From positions 1 to 38,402 of the forward strand of contig CAMVOC010000008.1 of the NCBI GenBank assembly GCA_947169045.1: a stretch of 38,402 nucleotides of DNA. Direction: 5' to 3'. Origin of the DNA: an uncultured bacterium. GTDB lineage: Bacteria; Patescibacteriota; Gracilibacteria; Absconditabacterales; Absconditicoccaceae. Positions 28,806-37,800 of the stretch are shown here, piece after piece (the stretch's first letter is position 1; every line of letters begins with the position of its first letter). Both the position numbers and the translations under genes were made by a program. The notes beneath the pieces were generated by a model. The model was not told the origin of the DNA, did not search any database, and saw only the letters and a list, made by a program, of their open reading frames with translations.

Positions 28806-29117
28806 TTCACAAAAAGAGTGAAATTTTTTACATTGAAAAAAAATGTTCACAAGCGTCCAAAAAAATAAAATTCACACATTCAGTGAATTAGTGAAAAAAT
28901 TCACAGTTTCATAGAATTAGTGAATTTTTTCACAAAAGTAGTGAATTTTTGTGAAAAAAATGATAAAAAGAGGGGTGGAGGTTTCACACATTCAGTGAAT
29001 TAGTGAAAAAATTCACAGTTTCAGTGAATTAGTGAACTTTTTTTTGCTTTTTTGAATAAAAACCAGTACAATAGAGATGTTCACAAAAAGAGTGAAAAAA
29101 TTCACAAAGGTAGTGAA
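28806..29117. repeat. Array of eight TTCAC-N7-GTGAA palindromes (operator- or iteron-like)
   Basis: Seven perfect 17-bp sites begin at 28806, 28871, 28929, 28983, 29012, 29080 and 29101; an eighth at 28900 has a degraded right half. Extra GTGAA half-sites follow 8 nt after several of them (28891, 28920, 29003, 29032) and one 10 nt after (28951), and a lone TTCAC lies at 28846. Sites recur at 29-nt or 21-nt steps, and a block of about 55 nt is duplicated (28869-28924 and 28982-29036). The promoter of the downstream HTH gene (29044-29072) lies inside the array with a site at the start point. The rest of the 28767-29164 gap holds nothing else. Confidence 0.85.
29044..29072 (+). promoter_or_regulatory. 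Promoter of the XRE/HigA-like gene, embedded in the palindrome array
   Basis: TTGCTT (29044-29049), 17 nt, TACAAT (29067-29072). Palindromes at 29012 and 29080 flank it, the latter covering the expected start point, so repression by a bound dimer is plausible. Confidence 0.55.
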
Positions 29118-29164
29118 TTTCTCAATGCAAGATTTTAATTCATAGGAAGCACGGGCAATCGCAA

Positions 29165-29647
29165 ATGAAATTTCCAGGTTTTCATCTAGGAGAATTACTT
29201 AGGGAAAGGGGGCTGACGCAGAAGCAACTTGCGGTTTTGGTGAACAAAAAAGTATCAGAAATTAACGAATTAATCAAGGGGAAAAGGAAGATTACTATCC
29301 AGCGAGACTATGTATTATCACAGGCATTGGGGACTTCTCAAAAATATTGGATCAATCAGCAGATAGAGTATGACTACGAGCAATTTCTTAAAACATTAGA
29401 TATCCCAGTTACTACCGAGTTAGAAAATACTCAAAGCGACATAGATGGACAAGACTGAAAAGATGTTCAGTTAGAATTAGAAACATCTCTAAAAACATTT
29501 TGAGGGACGGATAGTTCAGCACAAAACGAAGTAGAAAGCGAGGAATCTTCAGAAGTTCAAGAAGAAACTCAACAGGAGGAGGTGCAGCAAGAAGAACAAC
29601 GTCGCAAGCACAAAAAGCAAGTAAAAAGAATTTTCCGTGATTTTTAA
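29165..29647 (+). CDS. XRE-family HTH regulator, HigA/VapI antitoxin-like
   Basis: A protein of 160 residues. Residues 6-80 are a HigA-type helix-turn-helix: HLGELLRERGLTQKQLAVLV, NKKVSEINELIKGKRKITIQ, SQALGTSQKYWINQQIEYDY. The LGTS..YW..Q pattern is typical of HigA/VapI antitoxins. A second half, joined through UGA-Gly codons (DGQD-G-KDVQ, KTF-G-GTDS), is very acidic and Gln/Glu rich and ends in a basic KHKKQVKRIFRDF. No HigB-like toxin frame was found next to it, so it may be a solitary regulator. The palindrome array and promoter directly upstream suggest strong self-regulation. It is followed by a hairpin terminator. Confidence 0.8.
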
Positions 29648-29670
29648 AAACCGCCGGTAAGAGGCGGTTT
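29648..29670. terminator. Bidirectional terminator between the HTH gene and secF
   Basis: AAACCGCC (29648-29655) pairs with GGCGGTTT (29663-29670). The U run is better on the minus strand, so it also serves secF. Confidence 0.7.
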
Positions 29671-29705
29671 CTATGATAGTATATACATCCTGCGAGAGAG
29701 GGGAA

Positions 29706-30677
29706 TTATGATTTCTTTTTCAGCGTTTTTTTCTGTTTATTTTGCATCTGCATCATCAAAGAAACTAAGCTTCCACCGAGGAAAATTGAAGCAAATGCAG
29801 TCATAACTACACCAACTAATACCGTAAAGGCAAACTGTTGGAGTGCTCCCGTTCCAAATACGAGCATTGCTACCAATACAAGAACTGTAGAAAGGCAGGT
29901 ACCAATAGATCTTTGCATCGTTTGCCAAAGGCTATCTTCAATCACATTTTTCACATCAACTTGATTGGAACTTCTGTGCTTTAAGAGGTTTTCACGGATT
30001 CTATCGAAGATAATGATAATATCATTCACTCCATACCCACAAATCGTTAAGATGGCGATAATAAACACAGTATCGACCTGGATTGTTGGGTTGATCATCA
30101 TTCGTGCTCCATAAGCTCCGAGAGAAGTGCATACCTCAAACAATAAAACTCCAAGCACGGCAATTCCCAAGATTTGAGCTGGGATATCTTTCCTAATCTT
30201 CCCGAAAGAAAATAAGATATAGATCACCATCAAGAGCAATCCTAAGACAAACGCCTGAACAGCAGTAGTTTTCATGTAATCTCCAACGCTAGGTCCGATA
30301 ATGGTTTGTCAGACGATATCATCAGCGCTTTCAATCACTTGTTCAGAGATCAAAAAGTTTTTCACGTCCTCAGAAAGCTGTGCTACAAGCTCATCAGAAC
30401 CAAGGTTTGCATTCACTTTAATAGTGGTTGTGTCTCCCTCGGTATCGATAAAGATACGGCTAGTAGGGTAGCTATTGCTATCCAAATAGTTGTGAAGGCT
30501 GGTATCTAGTCCCTCCATAGATGCAGTGGAAGAGAGAGAAAGGCTGACTCCACCAGTGAATTCCTCAGAGAAATTGAGATTTAAGAGGAAGACAAACAGA
30601 GAACACACGGACAGCCCTATCGCCAGGCAAACCCAGAATCGTGCCTTTTTGATGATATAAAAGGGATGCTGTTTCAT
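29706..30677 (-). CDS. secF: Protein translocase subunit SecF
   Basis: Inner-membrane RND-type subunit that, with SecD, uses the proton gradient to help protein export; 323 residues. The N-terminal helix ARFWVCLAIGLSVCSLFVFL precedes the EEFTGGVSLSL motif; a periplasmic domain follows (residues about 45-120), then five helices with the signature GYGVNDIIIIFDRIREN near residue 215. Two halves meet at a UGA-Gly (DDIVG-QTIIGPSVGDYM). secD, normally adjacent, is not in the window; the gene upstream on the strand is rnc. Ends in a basic tail (KQKKTLKKKS). Confidence 0.94.
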
Positions 30678-30763
30678 AGTATCAATACAAGAAATAAAAA
30701 TCTGACTCTACAACGAGTAATCAATGGCACATAATAACGATTTCCCCGCCGTTTTCAAAGTAA

Positions 30764-30792
30764 AATATACTAAAAAGAGCGTTTTTTGTCCA
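30764..30792 (-). promoter_or_regulatory. Promoter of secF
   Basis: TGGACA (30787-30792), 17 nt, TATATT (30764-30769) on the minus strand, in the rnc-secF gap. Confidence 0.5.
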
Positions 30793-30839
30793 GATGAGCT
30801 TGACATCACGCAAAATAGATTGCTAGAGCTTTTATATCA

Positions 30840-31595
30840 TTACCCATTAATACTAGTCCAAAAGACTCTTGCTGCCTCACTTTCAGCTTTCTTTTTACTT
30901 TCTCCGGTTCCTTCTGCTACTTTGACTCCTTCTCCCCAAAGTTCTGCCTTAAAATGTAAGTTCCCTTCCTGGATAATGCGATATTCTGGCAACTGTTTCG
31001 TCTTTTTCAAAAAATATTCCTGAACCAAGGATTTATAGCTTTTCACAGGGCGTTTCAAAGCTTCTTGCATTTGAGGATAGAGATACGTTTCAATGAATTT
31101 CATCACTTCTCCTTCCCCGAAGGCGCAGTACATTCGTCCAAGTAGCGCTTCAAAACTATCTCCTAAAATCGTATCTTTCTCGCGTCAACCAGCTTTTTCT
31201 TCTCCTTTACTGATAAAAATCATCTGATCTAATCCAATATGTTTCGCTACTTCAGCCAAGGTTTCCTCCCTCACGAGCGCAATTTTATACAAACTCATCG
31301 TTGCCTCGTTCATCTCTGGATAATTAACAAACAACAGCTTACAAACGACCGATCCGAGAACCCCGTCTCCCAAAAATTCTAAACGTTCATTATGCGAGGT
31401 AATAACTTTAAAATCTGCAGCATAACTCTTATGGATAAACGCACACAAAAAAAGATCTAATAAATCGCCTTTGTAGGACACGGACGTGTCAGACGGATAC
31501 ATGGCTTCAATATCGACCCCCAATTTCGAAATAAAATCCAAGAGAACTCCTTGCTTTTCGCGGACTTCATCAGGGATATTTAACACCGTTTCCAT
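30840..31595 (-). CDS. rnc: Ribonuclease III
   Basis: Double-strand-specific endoribonuclease that processes rRNA precursors and sRNA-mRNA duplexes, 251 residues. Signature HNERLEFLGDGVLGSVV near residue 68 carries catalytic Glu and Asp; the second acidic pair is in LGDSFEALLGRMY near residue 145. The C-terminal dsRNA-binding domain has SYKSLVQEYFLKKTKQLPEYRI and ends GESKKKAESEAARVFW. One UGA-Gly (EEKAGG-REKD) joins the two parts. Its start codon is about 24 nt past the terminator stem of the last cassette of the small-RNA array, so some rnc transcripts may be read-through products of that RNA. An AAAAAGCTGG copy overlaps it (31189-31198). Confidence 0.94.
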
Positions 31596-31610
31596 AAATA
31601 TGCTAAAGAA

Positions 31611-31768
31611 AAATAAAACCCCTAGAATATAAAACTCCAGGGGAAAAAATCAATAAATAATCTAACATTTCATATATAATAAGGAGGATTAAGAATATTG
31701 CACGTGTGACAACGGAAGACTATCTATTGACTTGATAAAAACAAAATTATCAAAACACAAATATACAA
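31611..31768 (-). ncRNA. Small-RNA cassette 8 of the array (next to rnc)
   Basis: Promoter TTGATT (31797-31802), 16 nt, TATAGA (31775-31780). Terminator stem CCCCT/AGGGG (31619-31623 with 31639-31643) followed by a U-rich run on the minus strand. Length about 158 nt. It contains a CU-rich stretch complementary to 31681-31689 (AAGGAGGAT), which would pair with Shine-Dalgarno-like sequence. rnc begins 24 nt beyond the stem. Confidence 0.6.
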
Positions 31769-31826
31769 TAACTATCTATAGGGATTAGGAAAGCAAAATC
31801 AAGAGATAATGCTCATCTAGAGATAT

Positions 31827-32030
31827 AAAAAATCTCCTAGAGAACCTCCAGGAGACAAAAGTTTTACGTATTTGTTTAAATTTAAGTACTTTTTAAAATT
31901 TTAATTCTACGAGGTAATTCAATTTTCATAAAGTTTGTTGTATAGGTTTTGTTTTCTTAGGATGTATTCATACGCAGTCTTCCATTAGTGAAAAAAACTG
32001 TTATTAAGCGTGATTAATCATAATCACTAA
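31827..32030 (-). ncRNA. Small-RNA cassette 7 of the array
   Basis: Promoter TTGACT (32059-32064), 16 nt, TATATA (32037-32042). Terminator TCTCCT/AGGAGA (31833-31838 with 31850-31855) plus U run. About 204 nt, the longest cassette. A 15-codon frame starting ATG 31933-31931 region (MKIELPRRIKILKST) is present but unproven. Confidence 0.6.
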
Positions 32031-32097
32031 CCTCAATATATAACAAAAAGCCATAAAAAGTCAAGAGATAAAAAGCTGGCTTCAAATCCAGTAAAAT

Positions 32098-32191
32098 AAA
32101 AAACCCTCAGAAGAAATACTTCCAAGGGAATCTCGAATAATATAAAATTAACTATGAACATAAAAGGATAAATAATTAAATCTATCTTCAA
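32098..32191 (-). ncRNA. Small-RNA cassette 6 of the array
   Basis: Promoter TTGAAT (32220-32225), 16 nt, TATCTT (32198-32203). Terminator has CCCT/AGGG and GAAG/CTTC steps (32104-32128), then a U run. About 94 nt. Terminator loop sequence is shared with cassettes 2 and 4. Confidence 0.6.
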
Positions 32192-32256
32192 ATAAAGAAG
32201 ATAGCGAAAAGCTATAAAAATTCAAGAGATAAAAAACTGACTTCAAACCCAGTAAA

Positions 32257-32339
32257 ATAAAATCCCCTAGGAAAACATAGGGGATCAAAGGACATAAATT
32301 TTTTAAAGCTTTATGAAGTATGAAAAAGCAAAACAACTC
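32257..32339 (-). ncRNA. Small-RNA cassette 5 of the array
   Basis: Weaker promoter TTGCAT (32368-32373), 16 nt, TAAGGT (32346-32351). Strong terminator ATCCCCTA/TAGGGGAT (32262-32269 with 32278-32285) followed by a U-rich run. About 83 nt. Confidence 0.5.
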
Positions 32340-32399
32340 ATCTCCACCTTAGCTAAAAAGCATCAAAATGCAAGACAATTAGCACAAAATCTCTCAAAT

Positions 32400-32527
32400 A
32401 AAAAATCTCTCAAAAGAAATACCTTCGAGAGACAACTTCAATAGTTACGTGTTGAAATAAATAAATTTTGTAAAATAAACAATAGATTAAAGAATGTATA
32501 ATAACCCTAAAAAAAGTTATTAACTAG
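32400..32527 (-). ncRNA. Small-RNA cassette 4 of the array
   Basis: Promoter TTGACT (32556-32561), 16 nt, TATATC (32534-32539). Terminator TCTCTC/GAGAGA (32406-32411 with 32427-32432) plus U run. About 128 nt. Confidence 0.6.
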
Positions 32528-32604
32528 TCAAATGATATAACGAAAAGAGATAAAAAGTCAAGAGATTCTGCTTTTTTTTAGCTGTTGTACTGCCTCAAAA
32601 CGTT

Positions 32605-32729
32605 AAAAAATCCCTCAAACCTCAAAAGTTCAAGGGATAAATAAGGGTTAATAATAAAAACAATTTATAATTAATAAGAGATAAACATTTATAAACAAAT
32701 AAACAAAAAACAATTGATTATAAATGAAT
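32605..32729 (-). ncRNA. Small-RNA cassette 3 of the array
   Basis: Promoter TTGACT (32758-32763), 16 nt, TAATGT (32736-32741). Terminator TCCCT/AGGGA (32611-32615 with 32633-32637, extended by AA/TT) plus six U's. About 125 nt. Confidence 0.6.
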
Positions 32730-32796
32730 GCCATAACATTACACAAAAATAATAAAAAGTCAAGAGATAAAAAGCTGGCTTAAAACCTAGTAAAAA

Positions 32797-32888
32797 TAAA
32801 AAATCCCCAGAAGAAATACTCCCGGGGAAAAATTTGTGATATAAATACAAATAGGAAGGTAAATATTATTATGTTTAAACAACCCAAC
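32797..32888 (-). ncRNA. Small-RNA cassette 2 of the array
   Basis: Promoter TTGATT (32917-32922), 16 nt, TATCTC (32895-32900). Terminator CCCC/GGGG (32805-32808 with 32824-32827) plus U run. About 92 nt. Contains a CU-rich stretch opposite 32853-32860 (AGGAAGGT). Confidence 0.55.
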
Positions 32889-32947
32889 TGCTAAGAGATA
32901 CGGAAAAGCCATTAAAAATCAAGAGAATATCCACCAAAAGACATAAA

Positions 32948-33014
32948 ATAAAAAGCCCTCTGAAACAGAGGACTTCTAAAAAATAATAAAAAAATGAAAA
33001 AAAGAAATTCAAGC
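32948..33014 (-). ncRNA. Small-RNA cassette 1 of the array (next to murG)
   Basis: Promoter TTGACT (33043-33048), 16 nt, TATATT (33021-33026). Terminator GCCCTCTG/CAGAGGAC (32955-32962 with 32966-32973) plus U run. About 67 nt and very U rich. It lies 64 nt from the divergent murG start. Confidence 0.6.
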
Positions 33015-33112
33015 AAATAAAATATAATCAAAAAACAACAAAAGTCAAGAGATAGTTTTCAGCTTAAAACCTTATAACTTGAAACATTTCAAAAAAACAG
33101 TACACTACAACT

Positions 33113-34273
33113 ATGAAAACAAGAGACAAAACACTCCCGACAAACCCTACGGGAAAGATCAATATTGCAATGGCAGGAGGTGGTACGTGAGGACACGTGT
33201 TTCCTATTCGTTCGCTCTTGCAAACCCTTTCATCCAGCTCAACATATGCCGAGCAGATAGGGACAATCTATCGATTTTGATCGAAAGACTCGTTAGAACA
33301 GCAGACGTGTAACGCACTTCAAGACAGCTCGTCAATCAAGATTTCATTTTTGCCAATTATCTCAGGGAAACTACGTAGAGAACTGAGTTTAAAAGCGATC
33401 TTTCGCAATGGTTCAGATTTTTTTAAACTGTTGACAGGGACGGTGCAGTCTTGTCATTATCTCAGAAAATATCAGATCAATACGGTGTTTTGCAAGGGGG
33501 GGTATGTCGCTTTGCCTGTCGTAGTAGCAGCAAAACTACTCAAAAAAAAGCTGATTCTCCACGAAAGTGATACACATCCAGGATTAGTGAATCACATTGC
33601 ATCTCGTCGAACCAACGTGAATTTTACCGCATTCCCAAACGTATTGCCTAATGCGCAAGTCGTAGGACAACTCTTATCCGATGATTTATTCGCTTCATCA
33701 AATGCAAAGCATCATACATCCCAGCTTCTCCATTGAGAAATATCAGCTTCCAAGCGCCCAATACTCTTCATTATGGCGGGATCGCAAGGAGCTAAAACCT
33801 TGTACGAAGTAGTTGCAGAAATCCTTCATCGCAACCAGAAAATCACGCAAGCTTTCCAGATCGTCATTACCCTCGGACAACTCAATCAAGAATTAAGAGC
33901 ATCATTTGAAAATATCCAGGATTCTCATATTACAATCTGCGATTTCCTCTCTCAATCTCAAATGGGAGAAATCTATCAGCAGGCAGATCTGTGTATTACG
34001 CGCGGAGGGACAACGTCGCTGGCAGAACAGAAACTCTTTAATATCAAGTCAATCATTGTGCCGCTTCCACGGACGCATGACCAAGCAGATAATGCAAAGC
34101 GATATGCTGAACATCATGCAGATATTGTGCTGGATCAGAATGCTCCTTCGTTCGCCTGAGATCTAGAGCAAGCGCTTCTAGCACATACTCAATATCACAA
34201 AAAAGCCCCTTCCACCAGCCCTCTGAAACAAATTCAAGAGACGAAAAAGCTGGTCATTGAGGCGATATTATAA
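33113..34273 (+). CDS. murG: UDP-N-acetylglucosamine transferase MurG
   Basis: Glycosyltransferase (GT28) that adds GlcNAc to lipid I to form lipid II on the inner face of the membrane; 386 residues. The N-terminal glycine loop IAMAGGGTGGHVFP near residue 18 includes a UGA-Gly at 33188-33190. NTVFCKGGYVALPVVVAAKLL near residue 125, LILHESDTHPGLVN near 148, IMAGSQGAKTLYEV near 220, and the UDP-binding LCITRGGTTSLAEQKLF near 300 with IIVPLPRTHDQADNAKR follow the family order. Start ATG 33113 gives a 17-residue lead before the loop; no Shine-Dalgarno. No other mur gene lies nearby. Confidence 0.94.
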
Positions 34274-34312
34274 AATCCCCAGTCCTCAGCTAACAGAACC
34301 AGCTTCGGACAG

Positions 34313-34387
34313 CCCCTTTTTACAAAGGGGTAAAGATTTCCTGTGATTTTTACCCAGCCTAGCGGGGTTTACCCCGCTTACGCGGGG
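34313..34387. repeat. GC-rich hairpin cluster with two mutually exclusive stems
   Basis: CCCCTTT/AAAGGGG (34313-34319 with 34324-34330) is followed by AGCGGGGT/ACCCCGCT (34361-34368 with 34371-34378) and an alternative CCCCGC/GCGGGG (34372-34377 with 34382-34387). The latter two compete for the same bases. GC content is far above the surroundings. It may be a murG terminator region, a mobile palindromic element or a switch. The rest of 34274-34839 holds no gene. Confidence 0.55.
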
Positions 34388-34647
34388 ACTAGACCCTCAC
34401 AATACAAATTCTAAACCAAAAACCACACAAAACCATATTTTCTATCACAAATCAGATGTTTTGTCAACCGGAAATGCTAGGTTTGAACTTCGACATCAAA
34501 AAACACTCCAAAAAGCAGAGAATCTCTAGAATGTAAAAAAATTGATTAGAATTTTCAGAAAAAACTACCAAACAACGACATCGCTGTCCAAATAGTTTCT
34601 ACAGGAGACTATTTTTTGTTATAAAAATTTTCAGTTTACAACTAGTA

Positions 34648-34703
34648 TTGTCAATATGGACAAACAGAGAGCTGGCTTGTCAAAAAGTTTGTCAAATTTT
34701 GTC
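34648..34703. promoter_or_regulatory. Cluster of TTGTC/GACAA half-sites upstream of the surface-protein gene
   Basis: TTGTC occurs at 34648, 34677, 34689 and 34699 and its complement GACAA at 34659, five half-sites in 56 nt. TTGTC-N6-GACAA (34648-34663) forms a palindrome. Possible operator for the gene at 34840; a TATATA (34730-34735) downstream may be its -10 box. Confidence 0.35.
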
Positions 34704-34839
34704 GAAGAGTAATGACAGTTCTGGACTGGTATATAAGAGAATATAGTCTTGAAAATGTTTTTAACTTTATTAAGAAACTACCGTTTAAGTTTTTATTTAC
34801 GCTTTCGGCCTTATTTTGACTTCTGCTTGATCTCCCAAA

Positions 34840-37800
34840 ATGCACCAGTCTTCCCCGCTTTTTTCTAAACTAAAAGAAGCGTTATTTAGCCCTCTTTTCA
34901 CAAGAAGTATTTTATTTGTTATCATACGGATTGAGACGTTTGCTCTTTTCAATATGGTAAACAATATCTTAATGGGAAGCTACGAAACGGAGGTAATGTC
35001 AGAAGTTGTTGCAATACAGATCAATCCAGAACAAGTTGCATTAGAGAACGATTTCCCAATATGGGACGAAACGATGGACGAGCACGCTGCAGCAGAAGAA
35101 GAAACCGACGAAGAAACCACCACAGACGAAGAATCCGAAACAACCGAAGACGGAGAAACTTCAGAAGACGCAGAAAACCTAGAGGGTAGCGGAGACAACG
35201 AGCAGCTTGAAGGAACAGGAGACTTAAGCGAACTTATAGGAACAGGAGAAAATACTGACTCTCAATCAGAAGAAACCCAAGAAGGATCCGGAGCAACTAC
35301 TCCGACAGAGAACGAGCCTGAAACAACGACAGGAGACAACACCTCTTCTGAAGCATCAGGAGAAAATCAGTGAACGTCAGGAACATCTAGCACGACCGAA
35401 CCTGAATCACAGACCACAGGGGCACAAGAAACACAAACCCCAGACACACCAACAGAAGAAGAAATCAGCACAGGAACTCAAGTTACACCTCCATTAGTGC
35501 AACCTGAACAGCCAACCGTATCTACACTTGAACGTGCTTCTACTACATATCCAGACTGTGATACTCCAGACTTCATCGTAGGAGAATACACGATTGCTTC
35601 TTGTAATGTTGGAGCAAAGACAGAAGGAAGAAATGCTGAATCCGGTGACAACGTAGGATTCCATTTTCAGCGAGGAAATAATTATGGACGATTGTTAGAT
35701 AGCTCTCCAGAAAATAACAGTGGAGATGAAGCAATAAATACACTCCAATACGGACCTAGAAATCCATATGCTCAACGTATCTGGATCACCGTAAATCCAC
35801 GAGATATCACGCCATCAAATAAAAATCTACGAGGAGGACTAGAAAGCGGAGATAGCTTACGTCAAGGACCTTGTAGACCAGGATACCACGTACCTACCGC
35901 CGAAGAACGACAAGGAGTCCTCGATATCATAGATTCCAAAATAGAAATTCAGCTTTCTTTACCTTTTGGAGGAGGACGCTCTTATGCTTCAACCTTGCTG
36001 ACCAATGTAGGACTGCAGGGAATTTTCCGATCTTCAATTCGTAATGTGAACCAAAGTGCTTATGCACTCAATGTTTCCGAAGATATTGCGTCAGTGATTG
36101 AATTTAACGTCTCCAATGGAGCAAATGTAAGATGTTTCTTGGATAGGACGATGGAGCCAGAAGAAACAATCTTTACCGGTACGATTACAATCGCAGGATA
36201 TCCTGCTGCCTGTGAAAATAAGCAGGCAATGAACGTTTCCACAGGAAATGTTACCTTGTTACTCAATATCACCAGTAGCAATACGACCATAGAAGAAATG
36301 CGCTTCCGCACGAGCAATACGGGAGACAATTATACCGAACGAGAGCCATACGCTACGACAAAAAAATGGACATTACAGACAGGAACTAATCAAATCTATG
36401 TAGAATTTCAGGATGACGCAGGACAGATAGCATCAGGATGTTATATCCAGTCATTGACGTACACACCAATTACAGAGATGAGCTTGGAAGTTCCTTGTGG
36501 TAGAGCGGCTGCAGACTTCTTTGCTGATACCGGTATGAATGCAGTGTCTTTACAGTGCGGACAAGAGAAAAATACGACGAACAACAAAGACTCTTTCACG
36601 GCAACCTCTAGTGACGAAGGAGCAACCTGGTCTCCAACAGGAAAACGTCGAACCTACGACACAACAGCAGGAGAATGTACCTTCATCTGTGCAGAAGGAT
36701 ACACACGAGACGAGGAAACTAATGCCTGTGGAAAAGAAATTGCTTGTATCGGAGATCTTCCAAAGAATGCTGAAGCCAATGGAACAGAGTTCTGGCGAGG
36801 AGCAACGGGAGATGAAAACTGCGAAAACATCCCATCAGGATCAGAACCACGAAGACGAACACCTAATGAGACGGCAGGTGCTTGTACTTTTGTCTGTAAA
36901 GAAGGATATACGTTAGAAAAAATCTGATCCAACGATCGAGAATGTGTTGCTCTCGAAGTAACACCTCCTACCATCGATTTCCTTCCATTACTAAGCTCTA
37001 CTCCAAAGAAATCTCATACGACTACCGTAACCATCACCGATACAGGAGGAATTAGCGAAGGAAATGTATATTATCAGTGGACACAAAGTATTTCTCAGCC
37101 AAAGGATTTTACAGAACAATTTACTTCAGCTTTCCCTTCTATTACCAAAAAGACGAAAGAAGGAAACCGATATCTCCGAATTAAAGCTTCAGATGATGCA
37201 GGAAACGTGACTACGGGAAGAGCTGGACCATTCTTACTAGGAAGAGAAGGTAGTCTGCGAAAATTCGCCTACAATCCTTCGACAGGAGCAGATGGAACTA
37301 AAGGTGCAAACTTGCATTTCACGGAAGTAATGTATGCCGGAGATGTAACTCCTCTAGGATATACGCAGATCGATAGCACAACATTTTCTAGTGAGTATTA
37401 CGGAAATACCACAGAAACAATCCGTTTTGCAGATGCTGCTGGAAATACCGGAGTCGTAACAATCAACGTCACGAATATTGATATGAATCCTCCAATTTGT
37501 GGAGTCCGAAGCCCTAGTGAAGGTAATCACTTTACAGGAGCAGCAACCTTTACCTTAACAGGAAATTTTGATAGCCAAGTAGATGAAAGCTGAATCAAAA
37601 CAGCGACAGGAAGTTGTACTGTATTTGCAGAAGGTGATCTATGCCAAATAATAATAGAAGATAACGTAGGAAACACTACTATGTGTGAATCCCCTAGAGC
37701 ATACTGTGCCGATGGATACGCTCGATCAGGAAGTGCTTGTGCGCCAGTAGTAGATGGAACCTGTGGAGCTGCAAGTGGAGCGACCTATACGTCAGCACCT

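Larger units (their letters stand above)
645..34253. repeat. Dispersed 10-mer AAAAAGCTGR, 16 copies
   Basis: Plus-strand copies start at 645, 3625, 6590, 10106, 14273, 18371, 26875, 27014, 32070, 32769, 33545 and 34244. Minus-strand copies start (left end) near 17918, 23477, 26834 and 31189. Most are followed by A or T (AAAAAGCTGAW). They occur inside genes and between them. About 0.2 copies would be expected by chance from base composition. Confidence 0.75.

Noticed and set aside
28806-29117. CRISPR array
   Set aside because: The repeats are short palindromes at irregular 21- to 65-nt steps with no constant-length spacers and no cas genes nearby.
30724-31023. Plus-strand frame of about 100 codons
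   Set aside because: Antisense to the C-terminal part of rnc and its downstream gap; no domain or start signals.
32148-32336. 62-codon minus-strand frame inside the small-RNA array
   Set aside because: TTG start, hydrophobic low-complexity product, and it runs through a terminator hairpin and promoter of two cassettes.
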